The translations under genes and the position numbers were made by a program. The notes under the pieces are model-generated. The model did no database searches. It saw only the letters and a list, made by a program, of their open reading frames with translations, and was not told the DNA's origin. A stretch of 64,000 nucleotides of DNA. Origin: Stichopus chloronotus. Taxonomy: Eukaryota > Echinodermata > Holothuroidea > Aspidochirotida > Stichopodidae. Where the stretch lies: the NCBI GenBank assembly GCA_021234535.1, contig CM037835.1, positions 5,580,001 through 5,644,000 on the forward strand, written 5' to 3'. Positions 52,201 through 64,000 of the stretch are shown piece after piece; position 1 is the stretch's first letter, and each line of letters starts with the position of its first letter.

Positions 52201-54656
52201 GATGACCTTGCATATTTTCCCCTGTTCGTCAAATATGGAGTATTAGCCTCGTTTGTTCTTTCAAAGAAATTGTTTCACATAAAAATTAGTGATATTTACA
52301 TCGTATTCTAGTGGGGTTTGGTTGGTTTACCAATTATTTTCTGTCGTTTACGTTTTACTTAGCTTTTAACTAGAGAAAGGTTCATTACGTGTACGAACAG
52401 CTGATATATGTGTACAGTCAAGAAGGAACTGCAACAACTGGACAACTTGCAAGTATACTGTGATGTTTTGTCATTAATCTGTAGCGGCGCTACGCTATGT
52501 TTTCTACAAGCTTCGTCCCCACCCCTTGACAAACTTCTGGCGACGTTCTCTACACTACTTCACTGGCCAACAAATAACTGATCGCTCATCATTCAAAATA
52601 CATTCCATAATTTAGTCCTCACATGCCAACTCTGATCTTGCAGCAAAGAAGATTACAAACAGCAAAAAATCGCAAAGGTCACAACTCATGTTTAGACCTA
52701 TTCTTATTGTTACCCTTGGATGTAATGTCAATCAATTCAGTTTCCTCACTTGCCATGACCATATATTTACACTAATGCATAAATGACCAAGGCAGAGTTT
52801 CACCCCAAATTGCAAAAACTCATTCATGTTTTACAAATCCCAATTCATTAACTACATTCGATCTTTAAAATTATTTTACGTCTCAGCGCGCCACCAAAAT
52901 ATGTCTCTGCAACATCACATGAATATTGTAACTGCATACAGTAATTAATCTGGTGGAATAATCAGTGGCGTTGCCACGAGAGTAGGGCTGTATGGAGAAT
53001 CTCGTGCTCCAATCATATTTTGAAATACGGTTTTAAGTAGATCTGGAAGGTTCTTTCGGTCGAAAATTTCCGGTTCGGTTCATACCAATGGTGGCTCCCC
53101 GCTTACGGATTGTATGATGAAGCGACTGTAAGATTTTTTGTTCGCGCCGTTCTTAATTATTTTTTGAAAGGTAATTTGGCCACCGAGCGAGTGCGATTTG
53201 ATGGAAATATGCTAGATAACAGCAATTTAAGTTATTAACAGTTTTCAGTAGTTTACTTTTATAAAAGGAACACGTCCAAAATTTCACTGCCAAACACCAA
53301 GGGAGGGTCAATTGCTGACGCAAAATCAGGCCCAGCTCAAAAACATGAAAAATGTTTGCTCCATTTGCCATCTCAGCGTAGGAATATTCTGTCTGCAAAG
53401 AAAACAAAAACAGCCAAAGAGAAGTGAGAGAACTCGTTGCCTAATTTGACCCTTCCATAGGACGACAGTAGGCCACAGTCTACAGAGCCCCCCCCCCCCC
53501 CCTCCACACACACACATACACACGCTCAGAGGTTTTGCCAGAACCCTGGAAATGCATACACGGAATGCAAGTAAAAAGATTTCGATCCAAAACAAAATTA
53601 TATAATGAAAAGCAAATAACCTAGCTCTCCCAAAAATGAAACGCTAAATCATATCTGTATTCCAAGTAATTCAGGCTGTAAGTTAAACCTGCTGAGTGCT
53701 TGCACTTGAATTTCTGCAGACTGCATGGTAGCCTGTATCTCTCCTGGAATTTCATAGCCGCGTGGGATGACGCACTATTTATATGCACTGATTATAATGT
53801 GTAGGCTAAATTTCTGTCAAAACTAGTTAGTTAAGTCATTGCAGCACAACTCGTTGGGGGATTCAAGCTGAATAATTAAAAATTAAAAAAAAAGTGGTTA
53901 CATGCAAGGATCGCACAATTTTTAAGCTTGGTGTATATGATCAGCAAATTAACATAGGCCTAATTGTCTACTTCATGAACAACTAAAAGACAGAGATCTG
54001 AGCTAGTACAACAAATGAATCGTATTACATACAAGAACATACAGGTCTAATGGAAAATCCTGCAGCTACATTCAGTAGCATTACGTTCATGTATATGAAA
54101 CTTCAAATACTTCTTACGATGCAAAGTTGTTGCCACAAGCTGACAAGCATGTAGACAATTTTTTAGGATTAAACAGAAATCAAGCCATTTCTCACCGGAC
54201 TGTAAGTCGCATCGATCGAACCGCTTTATTCTCTACCTTGATTGTCCTGTCATTGAGTTATTAAACGGCATTGCAGTGTTTACAGATCCCGTATTTATGA
54301 TTGACGGGACATTGCCAGAGTGGATGATATGTGCTTCAATGGTTTCGTTTGGGTGGTTGAATGGTGAATGTCGCTAAGTGAAACTTTGGCCACCCAACCG
54401 TTGTACAGTGGAAAGTAAGTTGTCAGCAGCATGCACACGGAAGTGACCTACAATGTCCTGTTCACGTTTGTGCATGAAATACAGATGTGACGTAAGTGTT
54501 TGCCATAGTTTTAGGTGTATGCTAATTTCGTCCTTACTTGACGTTATATCCTACTAACAAGATTTACGTTTCCACAATTATACGGATTATATCTATTTAC
54601 TTTGACATGGTAAGGACTCACTGTCTGCTTTGGAAATTCAAATAGTCTATTGTGCT

Positions 54657-54694
54657 TAAGGTAGGAAGTGCAGTCTATTGCACTTCTTACCTTA
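54657..54694. repeat. 16-bp hairpin with one mismatch and 6-nt loop
   Basis: TAAGGTAGGAAGTGCA and TGCACTTCTTACCTTA flank the loop gtctat, and the mismatch is G-T compatible in RNA of one sense. It is short for a microRNA precursor and no longer stem continues outward, so a relic of a small inverted-repeat element is as likely. Confidence 0.75.
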
Positions 54695-55390
54695 GTACAT
54701 GAAACTTTCGGAAGTCAGATCTTAGGTGAGATAGCATATGTCTCCTTAAAAACATATTCTGCATACGCAATGTTTTAAGACATTTGCGAAGAAATTTGTA
54801 CGTATATGACGTCTCATGCTCTTCTAAATGATATAATGAAATATTTGTTGATCCTGACATGTGTCACCCAGTGATTTTTCGAATTTGGCGGGTTTTTATT
54901 CAGTCCATTTGCCGGCTGATGTAGCATTTTGTGACTAATGAAAACCTGAGAACCATGGCCTGGATCGTAGGTGTAGGGTAGCATACACCTATTAATCTCC
55001 CCATTGACTTACACACTAAATTGCAAAAATAATGTCGTCTTGAAGCCTTAATTGTAGAAGTTTTCAACAGATATAAGCTACCACTCTTTAGAAAGCTGAC
55101 ACATTGGCCATTCATGGCTTTTTTAATTTTCCGTACGTTAGGTGGTTAGATTTTCTGTAGAGGCCGTCGAAGGTAGCATACCTAGTCACTGGGGCAAGTC
55201 ACACATCTCGAATGATACTGCTCCGCCAGCTAAAAGTATATAACTTTTCCATAATTGCTTCAGTTGGCACCATTTTCACACCTTGTATGTACCTCAACTC
55301 GCGTACTTCAATATTCAGTCCACAAAAGGACCCATCTCAAAGGATGAAATACAAAAACAATTGTCCAAATGTCCCTGATAGGGACCATGC

Positions 55391-55412
55391 AGAGCCATAT
55401 ATATATGGCTCT
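55391..55412. repeat. Perfect 22-bp palindrome with ATATAT core
   Basis: AGAGCCATATA followed by its exact reverse complement TATATGGCTCT, with no loop. It is flanked by two direct copies of tgatagggac (about 55377 and 55413), as if a palindrome had been inserted with or created a short duplication. Confidence 0.85.
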
Positions 55413-55559
55413 GATAGGGACTTTCACCGACACTGGTGAACAAAATGTTCAGGATTATCCAACTGCTACCGTAGTATCATACCACAGGTGATCCTAACTT
55501 GAGTATACATACACCATTTCCATACCTATATATATATTTAATAAAGCCGTAGTACGTCT

Positions 55560-56460
55560 ATGGGGCGAAGCAACCGCCATTTTAGTGAGCAAACTGAACA
55601 TCGGCGCTGTGATACGATAAACTGTGTGTACGTATACGATCGGTTTGTTATCGATTTCCACGTTATGGCGTTGGGGAAGAAGAGTTTAGCTCACTGTTCT
55701 TCAATAAATTGACGAATTCTCCAAAGTAAAAGACCTAACTTATCATTTTTAAGATTCCCCAATAACAAGGAGAGGTATGAAGATGCTTTATAAGCCATAC
55801 CATACAATACCTCAAAGTTGCTTAGTAAAATGGCTGACGCTCTGCTCCAATTGCATACTACGCGCAGTTGTGTACAATTTCGTGTGAGTCACCAGTGCAG
55901 TCTTGCGCCTTCGGCACTCATTGTCTTTGGTGTATACTTAACGCTAGGACCACTTGTGTATCGTACAAGCCCTCACACAGTGTCATTTTCTCCGATTGTA
56001 ATGTAGCGTGGCATTCGATATCGATATCAATGAAAAATCACAGCGTGTGAGATGGGGTGGGCTTTATACTCGTCACTGTAAACCAATAAGCTGTCGTGTC
56101 ATTTCTTGCGATCTTTACAATGTTCTCGACCGTCGTGTACGTGTGTTAGGCCTAATGTTAAAGTCGGTAACGTTAGGCTAGGCCTAGTCCATGGAAATAT
56201 ATATTTGCACGCCCAAGGCTAAGTTGTGGCCGCCTAGGCTAGTCTTTATTTCAGGCTTAGGTTAGGCCTAGCGTTTTAAGCCATGTAATGGAAACTTCAA
56301 AGCACACACCGCCCCTCTTTGTTTCCAGTTGACCCAGTAGACTAACCTAGGTCCTAGCTCTTGCCAAATTGCAGAAAGAGGGACCTCTTAACTAGCCTAA
56401 TAACTAATTATTGGGAATAACGAAGTAGGCCTAGTCTGGGTCGACGTGCCCGTATGCAGC
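55560..56460. promoter_or_regulatory. Possible internal CpG-normal promoter-like region
   Basis: By hand count, roughly 30 CpG lie in 55561-56160, against about 4 in the 960 bp from 56821. Two YY1-type words occur in opposite orientation: CCGCCATTTT (55574-55583) and AAAATGGCTG (55827-55836). TAGGCCTA-type palindromic words are dense at 56145-56420. In invertebrates gene bodies are methylated and CpG-poor while promoters stay CpG-rich, so a start site driving rightward transcription is possible. No TATA box or initiator is assigned. This is inference. Confidence 0.25.
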
Positions 56461-57429
56461 TTCAATGGGGCGGGAGGTGATTTATAAACCACAAGTGAAC
56501 ATTTTACCTGAAAATTATGACCAACAAATTAGAACTCATAGATGCTGGTCTTTTATTAGGCGGGGCAGAACTCCAGATCTTGTGGGCGGTTCGTTTGAAC
56601 CCCTCTGCACCCCCAGATATGGGCCTGGTCTAGGCTAGTCCAGTAGGGAAAGTTCTTTGCTAAGATTCTGTTTAAACGTTTACCATAGATGTAGCTTAGG
56701 CAGTTGTGTATATGAAGTGCCATCTTATTGTGGGTATAAGGTCGGTTGACTGCACTGTGTAAATTTTGCAGAAGACACTGGCAGATGTACTTACTCTTGT
56801 TTAAACTCAGGTTATGCAGATAAACACAAACTTTTTCTTTTGAATAGAATATTCCACAATAAAGAAAGATTTATGTTTTGGTCAGAGACTGATTTACTGT
56901 GACTTAAGTCTTAACAAGAATCACAGAAACCAGTCTTGGAGTTATCGCCATGCAGGGACAGTCAAATGCATCATTTGCTTGAAATCATTCCGTGATAATT
57001 TGGTTTTAATTTGTAAAGCAGCATTTTGTTGGTATTTTCTTTTTCATTTTGGCATTTCTTGGTGGTCCACCAGTAGTCAAAGGCCAAGTATTAATGTGGA
57101 AATGCAAACACTAAAATTTGCAACATAAGCTGTGTGTAAAAACAAGGGGCAGAACTTTTGAGTGTACCATAGGTCTTCATTAAATCTTACCTTCTTCACA
57201 ATGTTCACAATTAACTTTGCAGTATCTTAAGTTTATGTTTGGTTTTACAAATTTCAGCATGTTGTTCTATCATCTTTTTTCTGAGGGTTAAAGCAATTCA
57301 TCAAATGAAAAAAGCATTGCATGTTGGTTTTGAATGAATGTTAGTCAAACATTCTTAGCTTTTGTCTTTGTTTTTTTTTGGCAATACCTGGGATTGTAAG
57401 TATAAGTGATGCTGATTGCACATGTGTGT

Positions 57430-57700
57430 CTGAGAAGTCAACTTCCAAGTATGATGCTTCATACTTGGTATATAGGTCATGTTACAGTACATGATGGATC
57501 CATACAGTGTTATGGAATTTGAAGGTCAGTGGGGGTCACACTCTGAAAACTCACATATAAGATCTCAGGGAGTGGTAGTTGCATGTACTGTCCAAGTCTA
57601 TGTATCAAACCTCTTTGTGAGTAGTGCCCCCAAGTATGTTGCATCTGCTTTGAGGATCGGTTGAGGTCAAAGTATGAAAACCTTTTAAATATATTTTATG
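57430..57700 (+). repeat. Decayed copy of the DR1 tandem-repeat family
   Basis: Phrases such as catacttggtatataggt, gaaggtcagtgggggtcac and aagatctcaggg follow the order of the 145-bp unit in arrays A and C, but with many changes. No perfect DR1 remains. Another faint trace (catgatatctgaagaac) lies near 61302. Confidence 0.45.
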
Positions 57701-58549
57701 TGCAAAATTTGTTGCAACCACAAACTTTGCATGGAAAAAAGCTGTTAATTAACGAGAAAATGATAATTCTTTTTCATCAAATTGCAAGACAATTCAATGT
57801 CAGTATAATCCATAATCTTGTTAAACTTCTCAAACATAATGTTTCCAGTTTTACAACTTTTTACATGGATACCAAATGTTGTATAAAAAGTCATTTTTAT
57901 GTTGAAGGTCAATTGTCATTGAAAGTCAAGCAATACATAACTTGCTTTTTATAACACAACCTTTCAGGAAGTTCAAGTTGCATGACATTTTTATGATTTG
58001 TACTGTTGTTTTCAAATTCCCTGGAAGTCGAGAAGCAAATTCTTTTGAACTTAAAACAATTTGTGTTAATGCATTTATCAGTCAACACCACAAGAGACTT
58101 GCCCATCCTCGTCAGTACAACAGATATTTTTTAAAAGCCTTGTACCTAAAATTGTCTTCCAGTTGTGGCAAGTAGTCATGTAAGTCAATTGACTGTCTGT
58201 CTTTTTCTCCTCTCTGAACAAGTGAGTAGTGATGTTGTAATTTAGTACAAATGCTTTTGAGCAATGTAATGATTTCAAAGAGAAAATGTGCCTCAAGCCT
58301 TTGAGAGTGCAGTATGCAATTATGTTTAGCTTTACACACTTTTTACATATTCAGGGTTGTTGAGATGAAGATATTGTTGCTGTAAAATTTCACCAGCCAT
58401 AATTGTTGGAATGAATTCAAGTCTAATATGCAATGGTAATTGGAGGGTCATGAAAAGTCACTGAAAGTGCGTTGCCAGTCTCATCGAGCAGTTTGTATTG
58501 CAAGCGCAGTTATCTGATTTATCTTTTCCCTCTTTTGTTTCACTAACAG

Positions 58550-58615
58550 AATGACTCTGGCCAAAGCATTTGTGGACACAACCAGCAGATATTCACTGTT
58601 ACAGGATATTATAAG
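58550..58615 (+). CDS. NPR1-like: Receptor guanylate cyclase exon: start of kinase-homology domain (IFTVTGYYK)
   Basis: The acceptor is tttcactaacag and the donor gtatgc. There are 22 codons, phase 0 on both sides. QQIFTVTGYYK corresponds to the family pattern GQFQVFAKTAYYK, the strand just before the lysine strand of the kinase-homology domain. The N-terminal half (NDSGQSICGH) is not closely similar to vertebrate sequence and replaces the glycine-rich G-x-G-S-N-Y-G-S stretch, so the nucleotide-loop region is diverged. The exon is isolated between introns of about 16 kb and 3.9 kb, in a CpG-poor stretch. Confidence 0.88.
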
Positions 58616-61600
58616 GTATGCAAGGATTGCAGCATTCCATGCAGAAGATATATTTTTAAGTCTAACTGAAGTGGTTCAAGAAGTTTGGCTGTGAGGTAGT
58701 ATTGAAAGGTTTATGTCTCCTGTGTTTTGCTGTTACACATGCTTGAGTAAGGATTTGTATGCAACAGAGTTGTCCAGGTTGTGCAGTATTGGAGGTCTAC
58801 ACTGTAGATGTGTTACAAACATAACAGTATGTAAACCAGAACAACATTGAGTGAGGAGCAATAAGTACAGCCAATTAATTTGGGTGGCGTCCTAGCCCTG
58901 TTAGGCGAAAGGCTTTTGTCATGAAGGCGCACATAACACAAATCCATTGGAAGTGACTGAGAAGTTGTAGGGTAATTAATTCACTTACAACTGTTTCCCT
59001 AAATATTATCAGTTTATCTGAAAAAGTCTTCATGCCCTGTTTTTCGCAAAGATGTGGTTAGGTATTGGCTGAAGATATTCTTGGGCCGTATGTACATAAC
59101 ATGTGGCAAACGTTGGAAGAAACCGTTTTGTCTTACAGAGCAAGGATGCCGCCAAGTGTGTTCATCTTCATTTGTGTGAGTAGTTAGCTTGACATCATTC
59201 TGGCTTTTCTTTGATTGCCAGGCGTTTGAGTAAAAATTCATCCGTGTCTTTGTGTACACAACTATGTTTTAATTTGATAAATTTATCTTTGCAATGTTTC
59301 AAACAGTCCCTTGTCTTGACAATAAAAGGTTAAGCAGGATGTGCTGTTTTTCCTACAATTTCAAAAGTGCTTCAAGTAATGGGCTATACTTCTTACAGTT
59401 GGAAGCAGATATAAAAACTACCATACCATGGTCTGTTTGTCCAAATAGGGCCCATAATTTCCAAAACTCTGTTAGTTTTCCTATTTTCTCAAATCCACTT
59501 TTACTTGTCATGTGATAAGATTTTTTTTTGTATTAGATCATACAATTCTTGGTTTTCGTTCAAGCAAGAAGCAGCAACAAACTGGATAATCTTCTAGTGA
59601 GTGTAACACCCGAGTACATTGTTTTTATTCAGGAGGAAATAGTAGGGAAAGTGAATGGAGTCAAATGCATAATGATGGAAACATTGTGCAATGGTATACA
59701 TTAATATTCAATCACCAAATCCTCCAATCTGTGCGGCAGTGAAATCACTGTTCATTTGGTTACACAATCAGTTCCTAATACAAAAGACAAGAAAATTTTA
59801 AATCACTAACTTTGATAATGAAGCAAATTTTTGACATGTTAATGTTCCCCATTGTTCTTACAAATGATCAAGGATGAAATTTCTGAAGTCATAAACAAAT
59901 AAGTTTTGTTTCCAACTTTCCGGAAGGTTTACCAACAGAACTAAAGAAGATATGAAAGGGTTAAATTTTAATTGCAAAGTCCTTTCTTTAGATCTGTCCC
60001 TGAAATGACTTCACGAGTAGATGTTTAACACAAAATGTTCGTGTTTTTTTTTCCCCAAATGCCGTTTAATCTGTGGTGGAGGTAAACAACAGGGTTTTGA
60101 AAATGTTTCCCTGATTAGAGTAATTATACAGATACAAATAAAAAGATATAGGGAAGGGTGCACCTCACAAATATAATGGCTTCACGTTCTGCACATTATG
60201 GCCAATTAAGCATATCAAGCATTTGAGTCTGTCTTTACTGTGTAGCCCCTTTAAACCTTTTATGGGATGTTCAAAAAAAAAAAAGAAGAAGAAATAAACA
60301 CTCTATATGGACTGGTTGATCACTTATGTGTTGAAAAAATGGATTATGACATAGTGTCTCCCCACTGTTGTTTTTCAAAGCCCCTGAGTTCGACAAAACT
60401 GAGAGTGCATGCATGTTCAGAATGTACAGAATAATCTGGGATTGAAGTCACCAGCTTTATTGCAAGCAGTGGCTAATGCAAGTACTTTCCAGGGATATGG
60501 TGTTTTTGCAGAAAAAATGAAGTCACATCTTTTTGGTTATACTGGTTATAATTACTCATCTTGATTCCTTTTCATTAGTTATGTTTTTGTCCTGCAGTCT
60601 TTGTAGGATGAACCTTGTTTTTAACCAGAATCAACTGCAATAGTAAGCATTCTCTGCCTTAGTGGGGGGATATCTCAAAATAATCCTGTTTTGTGAGCTT
60701 TTATGTAGTGAGTGTAGTGTGATGTAAAAACCATGTACTGTATAGTGTGTAACAGATTCTGTTGCCTCCACAAATAGTAGACTTTTAAAGGAAAAGAGCA
60801 AAGCGAAAGAATAGGATTAAAAACAAACCGTTAGGAATTTACAAGAAAGTAATGTGAAAAATTCACATCTAGTGCAACATTGACAACTTTCACTGTGTAA
60901 AATTTAACCCATAGAGCTTAAAGTTTCATACATTTTCTGTGTAACATCCTTCTTCAAAGTTGGACAAACCAGTGACAGAAAAAAATGGTTCAAAGTATTC
61001 GAGGAATGTTCATTCAAAAGCATGTTATGATGATGTCAGTATCACTTTAATTTTGTTCAAGGCTTCTTTTCATATGATCACAATGGTTATGGAATGTTCA
61101 TCTACCTTTGATGATCTATATGAAGTCATCAATTATCTCTTAATCTTCCTGTGAACTTATTCAATAAACAAAGTATTAGTCTTGATTAAACAATAGCAGC
61201 TAATCTGTTTGACCTTATTTATGTTTGTGTTCTGTTTGAATTGAGGCTCACAAAAGGAATCTTTCAAGATAATGATTGAGTGTGTCTAGGTTGGCGTGCA
61301 AAGCATGATATCTGAAGAACAAATACTTGTTTAAAATTTTTAGGTGTGCTTGCAAACATCTTCCTTTTAATTGTCTGGACGGGTCAGAGTTCAGCAGGGT
61401 TTAAAGTTCAAAAGCTTTTTAAAGTTGACACATGACTTTCATGTTGAGTTGATGATCACTTGTGCCTCACAAAAATCACACTCTATATCAACAAATTCAA
61501 GTCACATTGTTATGGATGCTTCCTTCCTTGTGTATAGATGATAGTAATTATTTTCCAGTTAGATCAAAAATTCTATTTATAGTATTAATGGGAGGCAGTT

Positions 61601-62493
61601 TGAAAATAAATTGGAACACTGAAGAGAATACGTGTTTAAATTTCAACATTTTATCTTTTAGCATGCATCTCCTACTTGCATTTGCTCGTACTTCTGACAT
61701 TCATGATAAAAGTTTATAGGCCTTTTTCTTTGATCCCAGCTGGTTGCTCCTGACATTGGCGAAGGGTTTGCATCCGTTACCAGGGTTACCGAACCAATGA
61801 TGTCCAGACCTGGTTAAAAAATCACGACCCAACACATAAAAATTCAGCATTTATGCTACTGGAAACACTTTGTTGTTGTGCACATGTACATAAGATACAT
61901 GGTGTTATTTTAATGTGCAGAGCAACACATTGAATTATGGCTTTACCATTAAATTGTTGCCTAAGGGAAGTTATATTTTTGGGGTACAACCAACTGAAGG
62001 ATGACACTTAACAGAGTCTGAATTTTTAATGAGATGCAAGCACTAAAGGTAATCACAAACTCAGTCAATTGTGTTGGTTGTCTATTTTGTCATCTTCATT
62101 TATTGATCTGAAACATCAAACTCATTCATAACCCTACTAATGGGCTCGCGACACACAAAGCCTTACAGAAGTATATGTTGCAATGTGAAAGATGTAAAAA
62201 GTTGACAGTTTGCAAAAACATCGTCACATCTGTATGAGATAAACATAAGCAAATCTAGAACATTTTGATGAAATGTGCAGTAGATATTTTAACACTTGGC
62301 TACTGCTGCAGGGCAGTTATCTTATGCTCCTGTCATGATGGCTGAACAAATGAAAGATACCTGAAGGGCCATGTTGTGTAGAACAGCTGTTAGCTTATGA
62401 CTCCCCTCTCTTTGCCCTCTTGAGGTTATGATTTGCTTTTTATCATTTTTTGTTTCTTTTAATTCCTGATTGTCAAGTTTTTCCTATTCTCAG
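58616..62493 (+). other. Intron between kinase-homology exons, CpG-poor
   Basis: About 3.9 kb. CpG is sparse throughout, unlike most of the first 56 kb. No exon, RNA gene or intact repeat element was recognised; a faint trace of the tandem-repeat family is near 61290-61420. Confidence 0.6.
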
Positions 62494-62571
62494 GGTAATG
62501 TTGTGGCGATCAAAAAGTTGGAGAGGGAAAGGATTGACTTGACACGACAAGTTCTGATGGAGATGAAAGCT
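62494..62571 (+). CDS. NPR1-like: Receptor guanylate cyclase exon: kinase-homology domain, VAIKK lysine strand
   Basis: The acceptor is ctattctcag and the donor a perfect gtaagt. There are 26 codons, phase 0 on both sides. GNVVAIKKLERERIDLTR matches the NPR pattern [26 protein letters not shown]. It includes the VAIK lysine that in kinases binds ATP phosphates and is kept in natriuretic receptor pseudokinase domains. The final residues (QVLMEMKA) are the C-helix equivalent. The next exon, expected to carry an NLTRFVGAC-like motif, is not visible between 62572 and 64000, so the gene continues to the right. Confidence 0.93.
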
Positions 62572-64000
62572 GTAAGTTTTTAATTTCACAATAAATTTTG
62601 TTTGCTTTAAGTCAGTATAGATGATCATTTTAAGGTACTGTATAAATCACAAGGGAGCACTAGCAAGAAACAGAAATTTATCTGAACCATTCCGTCATAT
62701 GTTCTTATTGTCTTTTTGTGGTACCTGTTTTCTAGTCTTTGTTTTGTTTTTAAGGGGCTTTGGGGCTTCTGTTTATTCTTATGACAGGGAGGTACAAAAG
62801 GCACAATTGATAGGAAAAAAAGGAGAGATAAGTGATTTGGAATAGCTCTACCAGGAAGGCATCACCAACAGAAAGGTGAATCATATTGTGGGGGATCTCC
62901 CTGATACATTTCATGCACTATGTGAAGGTAATAGATACTTACAATCATGATTATGAGATTGCATCAACATATTCTATTAATTTTTTCCAGGGTTCTCTAA
63001 AATGATTAATAAACTTGGCCAAATGTGATTATTTGAGAGAAATGAAGTGAGCATGTGAAATATCAAGATCTATTCCCCTGAGATTGTTTCGTTATTATTA
63101 ATATGTGAGACTGATTTTGAGAGTTACATCCTGAGAGGACAGTTAGTTACATGGCATCAAATTTGGCGATTAAATGTCACTGGCTGAAACATTTCACATT
63201 ATGTAGGTGTAATTGAAAGATACCACATGGTGATCCACCAGGGAGCCTTGACAGGAGGGAGACTGGTGAAACATTTCCTGTACTTCATTGAAATCAATTA
63301 AGTTGTTACAGTGGATAGGAAGAATGTTTCTCCTTTAGTCATGCCCATCCACAGTACTGATTTCACTTCCAATTCCTATGACTGTTGTTTCAACAAAATT
63401 AAGAAAGCCAGACAGTAATGGTTTCTGAGTAGACAGATATAATAATGTTAAGTAGCTGAGTGTAAACATGGTATTTTACTTCAGAATACAGACACCTTAA
63501 CTTTTATTACATTATTGGGTACACATACTTCGTGTATTATGCGAAGACCGGTTACAATACAAAGACCTGTTGTAATAACTAATCAGGAGTTGAAAAGTTA
63601 TTGTCGCTGACTTTCAGTGATTTGGGGTTGATAGGAGTCAACTCTGGACACCATTTAAACACATTACCTCATATTTCTTTGACAAATTTTATATCGTACA
63701 ACGTACAGCCTTTGTAAAGGTTGTCGTATCCCAATGCTGTGCAGATACTACTGTGAGGGACAGTGGGACTGCTGTAAGGGACAGTGTGTGGTTGTTCACC
63801 TTTTCACTGTATGGAATGTGTCAGAGTCACAAGGAAGTTGTTTTAATGTTGCTAAGATCCAGGTGCAAGTTTGCATTCTTGTAATATTTTTCCTAGGTAT
63901 GTTTTCTTGGACTATTGTTCTCCTTGATGAAAGTGTGATATATGCATTTTTAGGCTGCACCTGCAATTCTTTCTCATTGCATCCCCTTGATGGGATCTTA
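62572..64000 (+). other. Intron to the right edge of the window
   Basis: This begins with the perfect gtaagt donor of the VAIKK exon. I searched for the next kinase-homology segment and did not find it, so the intron runs past the edge. Nothing else is recognisable. Confidence 0.6.

Larger units (their letters stand above)
41817..58549 (+). other. Intron of 16.7 kb between juxtamembrane and kinase-homology exons
   Basis: It holds the candidate micro-exon at 42531-42548, a GC-rich patch ending in a perfect hairpin (46020-46279), 13-15-bp C runs (48582-48596, 49990-50002, 53488-53502), transposon-terminus-like words at 45646 and 52963, hairpins at 54657-54694 and 55391-55412, and a CpG change at about 56.2-56.8 kb. 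I saw no exon in 42550-46000, 46300-54650 or 56800-58549. Confidence 0.6.

Overview
This is a eukaryotic genomic window, AT-rich and mostly non-coding. Seven short exons with canonical splice sites and compatible phases build one plus-strand gene: part of a single-pass membrane receptor guanylate cyclase of the natriuretic peptide receptor type (NPR1/NPR2-like). Very large introns, many (GT)n tracts, frequent TAGGCCTA words and pearl/Tsp-like tandem-repeat elements suggest a marine invertebrate. An echinoderm is my best guess, but that is inference.

Gene layout. The window enters the gene inside the extracellular ligand-binding domain (exons at 8776-8911, 10197-10288 and 34099-34231). It crosses the membrane in exon 37809-37890, passes the juxtamembrane segment (41699-41816, with a possible 18-nt micro-exon at 42531-42548), and leaves in the first part of the kinase-homology domain (58550-58615, 62494-62571). 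The N-terminal part of the ligand-binding domain was not found and is probably left of base 1. The rest of the kinase-homology domain, the coiled coil and the cyclase domain must lie right of 64000. The product would turn binding of an extracellular peptide into cGMP.

Non-coding layout. 1-8775 is upstream intron or flank, with a repeat rich in palindromes (about 2016-2992) and a head-to-head pair of tRNA-like SINE sequences (6391-6598). The 23.8-kb intron 10289-34098 holds a 30-bp minisatellite (11627-11809), a six-unit 145-bp tandem array (14763-15631), a (TA)50 tract, and a cluster of related mobile elements at 26.2-31.4 kb in both orientations. Their units carry perfect AGGTCA-A-AGGTCA (DR1) nuclear-receptor elements. 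The 3.6-3.8-kb introns around the transmembrane exon hold a 230-bp tandem duplication and a candidate antisense coding fragment. The 16.7-kb intron 41817-58549 ends in a sharp fall in CpG near 56.2-56.8 kb, just right of a CpG-normal, TAGGCCTA-rich stretch that could be an internal promoter.

Most short open frames in the window are chance or translated repeats. Apart from the receptor exons, only two look possibly coding: an in-frame splice-flanked frame at 18351-18548 and an antisense frame at 39346-39531. Both are uncertain.
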